From: Tridacna crocea
Taxonomy: Eukaryota > Mollusca > Bivalvia > Cardiida > Cardiidae
Direction of reading: 5' to 3'
DNA: 64,000 bases
Assembly: GCA_943736015.1 (NCBI GenBank)
Contig: OX031069.1
Coordinates: 21,643,235-21,707,234 of the forward strand
Positions 61,844 to 64,000 of this stretch are shown here, piece after piece. The stretch's first letter is position 1, and each line of letters starts with the position of its first letter. Made by a program: the position numbers and the translations under genes. The notes below the pieces were generated by a model. The model saw only the letters and a program-made list of their open reading frames with translations. It searched no databases and was not told the DNA's origin.

Positions 61844-62873
61844 GAGAGTGACCTCCCATCTTACAACCCCCTTCCACAAAAAAAGGGGTCCGATCTAAAC
61901 TTGGATCAACATTAATAAATTGGGGGAAAGCATAGCATTCATCTCCATTTATTAGCTTGGAAGATTCAGACCCGTATGCTTTCACTATCTGTCCCCTGTT
62001 CCTTACGGTCAATGATCACAGAAATGATTGGAATTGGACAATTCAGCCCATATTTTTAGTATTTACTAATAGCCTCGAAAACCTAATTGAACGAAAACAT
62101 GTCGTTGGTTCATAAGTTTAAACATTGTAATACAACAAAACTTATTTATTGTATACTTTCATCAATTGATAAATTTAATTTTAAATATACATTTAGATTC
62201 TGTGTGAGCTCTTACTTTGATAACCGAATTGTTACTTCCAAGTTAAAATTTCGGCGGTGGCCTTGTTTACAAATGTGACGAAATACAAGGGAGACTACCA
62301 CCTGTTTACAACGTATATAGTAACCACATCTGCAATTGTTTTTTCTTTCTTTTGTCTTCTGTTATGATATTTTCAGAAGTAGCAGCATCTGCAATCCTGT
62401 CTCCTGACTTAAACTTTACCAGAAATAATGACGGCTGTACGACTATTTATTTTTCGATACAGGTCGTCTTCGCAAGCTGCAATGATGTTTATTCGTCTTT
62501 GGTTTTATGCTGTCCACAAATATAAGGGAAGTAACTCTGTCATAAAAAAGCGATGTCAGTACATACCAGTTTTCTCCCTTAGACCATAAAATTACTCCTA
62601 ATTTGAGCCGGTTTTGGTTTATGCCACACACAACTTCCGACTGACGTAAATCAGTGTCAATAGAGTGGAGAAAAAGTAAAAGTGTTCATGAAATAAAGGA
62701 ACTTTTTAGTCGTACAAATTAATGTGAAAATAGGCAAATCAGAAACGGGCGAAAGAGACTTTTTTTTCTCAGAAATTTACAACCATGATCCGTACAACAA
62801 CGAATATTTGCATATATGTTTATTTGACTCTACTCAGCAATTTTTTGTTGGCAGTAAATACATGTATACTGCT
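61844..62873. other. 3' flank, nothing firmly recognised
   Basis: Contains the inverted partner of the 61091 repeat and AAGGGAAGTAACTCTGTCAT at 62525, a phrase common in mollusc repeats. No gene called. Confidence 0.45.
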
Positions 62874-63094
62874 TTAACTACCAAATGACGAATTCTAAAC
62901 TCTTCTAAATTGAAAACTTCTGTAAAAACATTCGAAAGTGAGACAAATGAGACAATAGCCCTCAATAGGGTCGAAAACATTGTGGAAGATGGAAAAAAAA
63001 CTGGTTACCAGCATTTTCTCCTTTCCCTTCAAGGTTCTCAGAATCCTCCTTCGTCAGGTTCGTTTAGACTTGGGATTGTGTTGTAGAGAGTTAA
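62874..63094 (-). mobile_element. TH-A MITE, moderately decayed
   Basis: TTAACTACCAAATGACG to TTGTAGAGAGTTAA; stem GTGGAAGATGGAAAAAAAC damaged on one side. Confidence 0.8.
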
Positions 63095-63139
63095 CTTGTG
63101 AAGAGATAAACTCCAGTTTATCATACACGACATTTAAAA

Positions 63140-63415
63140 ACTACATGAGAAAACAGACAAGTTCCTTTACTTTATTTACGTCTTTTCAACTGATGTAAAA
63201 AAAAAACCCCACCATTTTCATCAAATCTACATCACAATAACGGCATAAAAATAATAGTTTACAACATGGTGGTAAACTATCATTGTATGTCTTAGTGGGG
63301 GTACGCGTTCTCCAGAGAACTCGTACCCAGGGTACGACTTCTCTGGAGAACTCGTACCCTTGAGATGGGGTACGAGTTCTCCATGGTACGAGTTCTCCTG
63401 ATACCAAGAGTACTC
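63140..63415. repeat. Interspersed repeat with GAACTCGTACCC cluster
   Basis: Sister of 59050-59295: ACATGAGAAAACAGACAAG, CCCACCATTTTCATCAAATC, GGTGGTAAACTATCATTG, then CGTTCTCCAGAGAACTCG and further inverted units. Confidence 0.8.
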
Positions 63416-63424
63416 ATGACAAAG

Positions 63425-63655
63425 TTAACCCTTTACCTCATAAGACATTTCTATGGTATCTCTAATTGACCCTAAATAACAGCAAGGATGGAGCTGTTTC
63501 TTATGTGTATATACGACACATTTTGATTGCATAGAAAACATTGTGGCAAAAGGTGAAATTGCTCTTCACGAGCAATTTCACCTTTTGCCACAATGTTTTC
63601 CAAAGGCTCCTACAAGCAATGCGTAATAATGAGTATCTATGAAGTAAAGGGTTAA
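63425..63655 (-). mobile_element. TH-B MITE, full length
   Basis: TTAACCCTTTACCTCATAAG to GAAGTAAAGGGTTAA; stem ATTGTGGCAAAAGGTGAAAT and exact inverse, loop GCTCTTCACGAGC. Near-identical to 12877. Confidence 0.93.
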
Positions 63656-64000
63656 GATTATTTGTGAAGTGGTGGTCTCCCTTTGATCATTAATATGAGT
63701 CAGGAGTAACGTCCCTTGACAATAGGATGCATAATGGATGAGACAGAAACCATGTGAATATATCAAATAAAAATTAAATTTGTACCTGAAAACAATGGTT
63801 TTGAAATATCTTTGGTCGTTAACTTTTTACTCCCAACATTACGATCAATAATTTCGATCTATAAATCATTGTCTGTGCATGTCATGTTCTTCGAAGATTC
63901 GACCCGTTTGATATGACGCATCACTGTCCCCAAAACTTGGGGGATTGTACGGTAATACGCGCTATAAAGTAGCAATGGAGAAAATGGCATTTATCAATAC
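63656..64000. other. Window end, nothing recognised
   Basis: No repeat partner or coding frame; GC rises slightly after 63890. Confidence 0.5.

Noticed and set aside
231..63655. CRISPR-like array of regularly repeated palindromes
   Set aside because: Repeats are about 228-bp transposable elements at irregular spacing in both orientations within introns of an animal gene; no cas genes or spacer pattern.

Overview
The window is eukaryotic, AT-rich and intron-dense, most likely from a bivalve mollusc. Evidence: GT-AG introns, an animal TRRAP gene, tRNA-derived SINEs, and interspersed repeats of kinds I associate with clam and mussel genomes (CTCACCTGAGC-type, ACGCCCGTCGAAGACGGG-type, GTATACTGGAATCACC-type). 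Species cannot be fixed; a heterodont clam is a guess.

Layout. Positions 1-51211 are the 3' half of one gene on the + strand, TRRAP, the giant PIKK-family pseudokinase scaffold of SAGA and NuA4/TIP60 histone acetyltransferase complexes. I could place 39 exons (1340 to 51211). Their phases join without a break into 5889 coding bases (1962 residues plus stop) and end in the conserved FATC tail. The upstream half of the gene lies before the window. After the stop there is a short candidate 3' UTR (AATAAA at 51541). The remaining 12.5 kb (51.5-64 kb) shows repeats and no gene I can recognise.

The dominant feature is a TTAA-flanked hairpin MITE family, called TH here, with about 85-95 full, partial or decayed copies, all in introns or 3' flank and none in an exon. 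A full copy is about 228 bp: TTAA, a terminal inverted repeat reading CYCTTTACCA (or CYCTTTCCCA), a left subterminal block, a perfect inverted repeat of about 60 bp centred on GGTAACC, a longer right block containing GTCTGCAAATGCTTTCAATT, the inverted terminus, and TTAA. '+' orientation means GGTAACC reads on the + strand; '-' means GGTTACC. Three hairpin subfamilies occur: A (arm ...GGAGAAAATGCTGG), B (arm ...GGTGAAATTGCTCG) and C (arm ...GGAGAAATTGCTCG). Both hairpin arms often carry the same change. The ends are piggyBac-like, but no matching transposase is in the window.

Other mobile DNA: a complete Tc1/mariner-type element with a frameshifted transposase (42727-44195), a non-autonomous hAT element with perfect 8-bp target duplication (16918-18367) inserted into an old TH copy, an 823-bp foldback element (52857-53679), tRNA-derived SINEs (one with 12-bp target duplications, one nested in another), and three tandem arrays with 155-166 bp periods.

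All exon borders, repeat borders and counts were read by hand; no alignment or database search was run.
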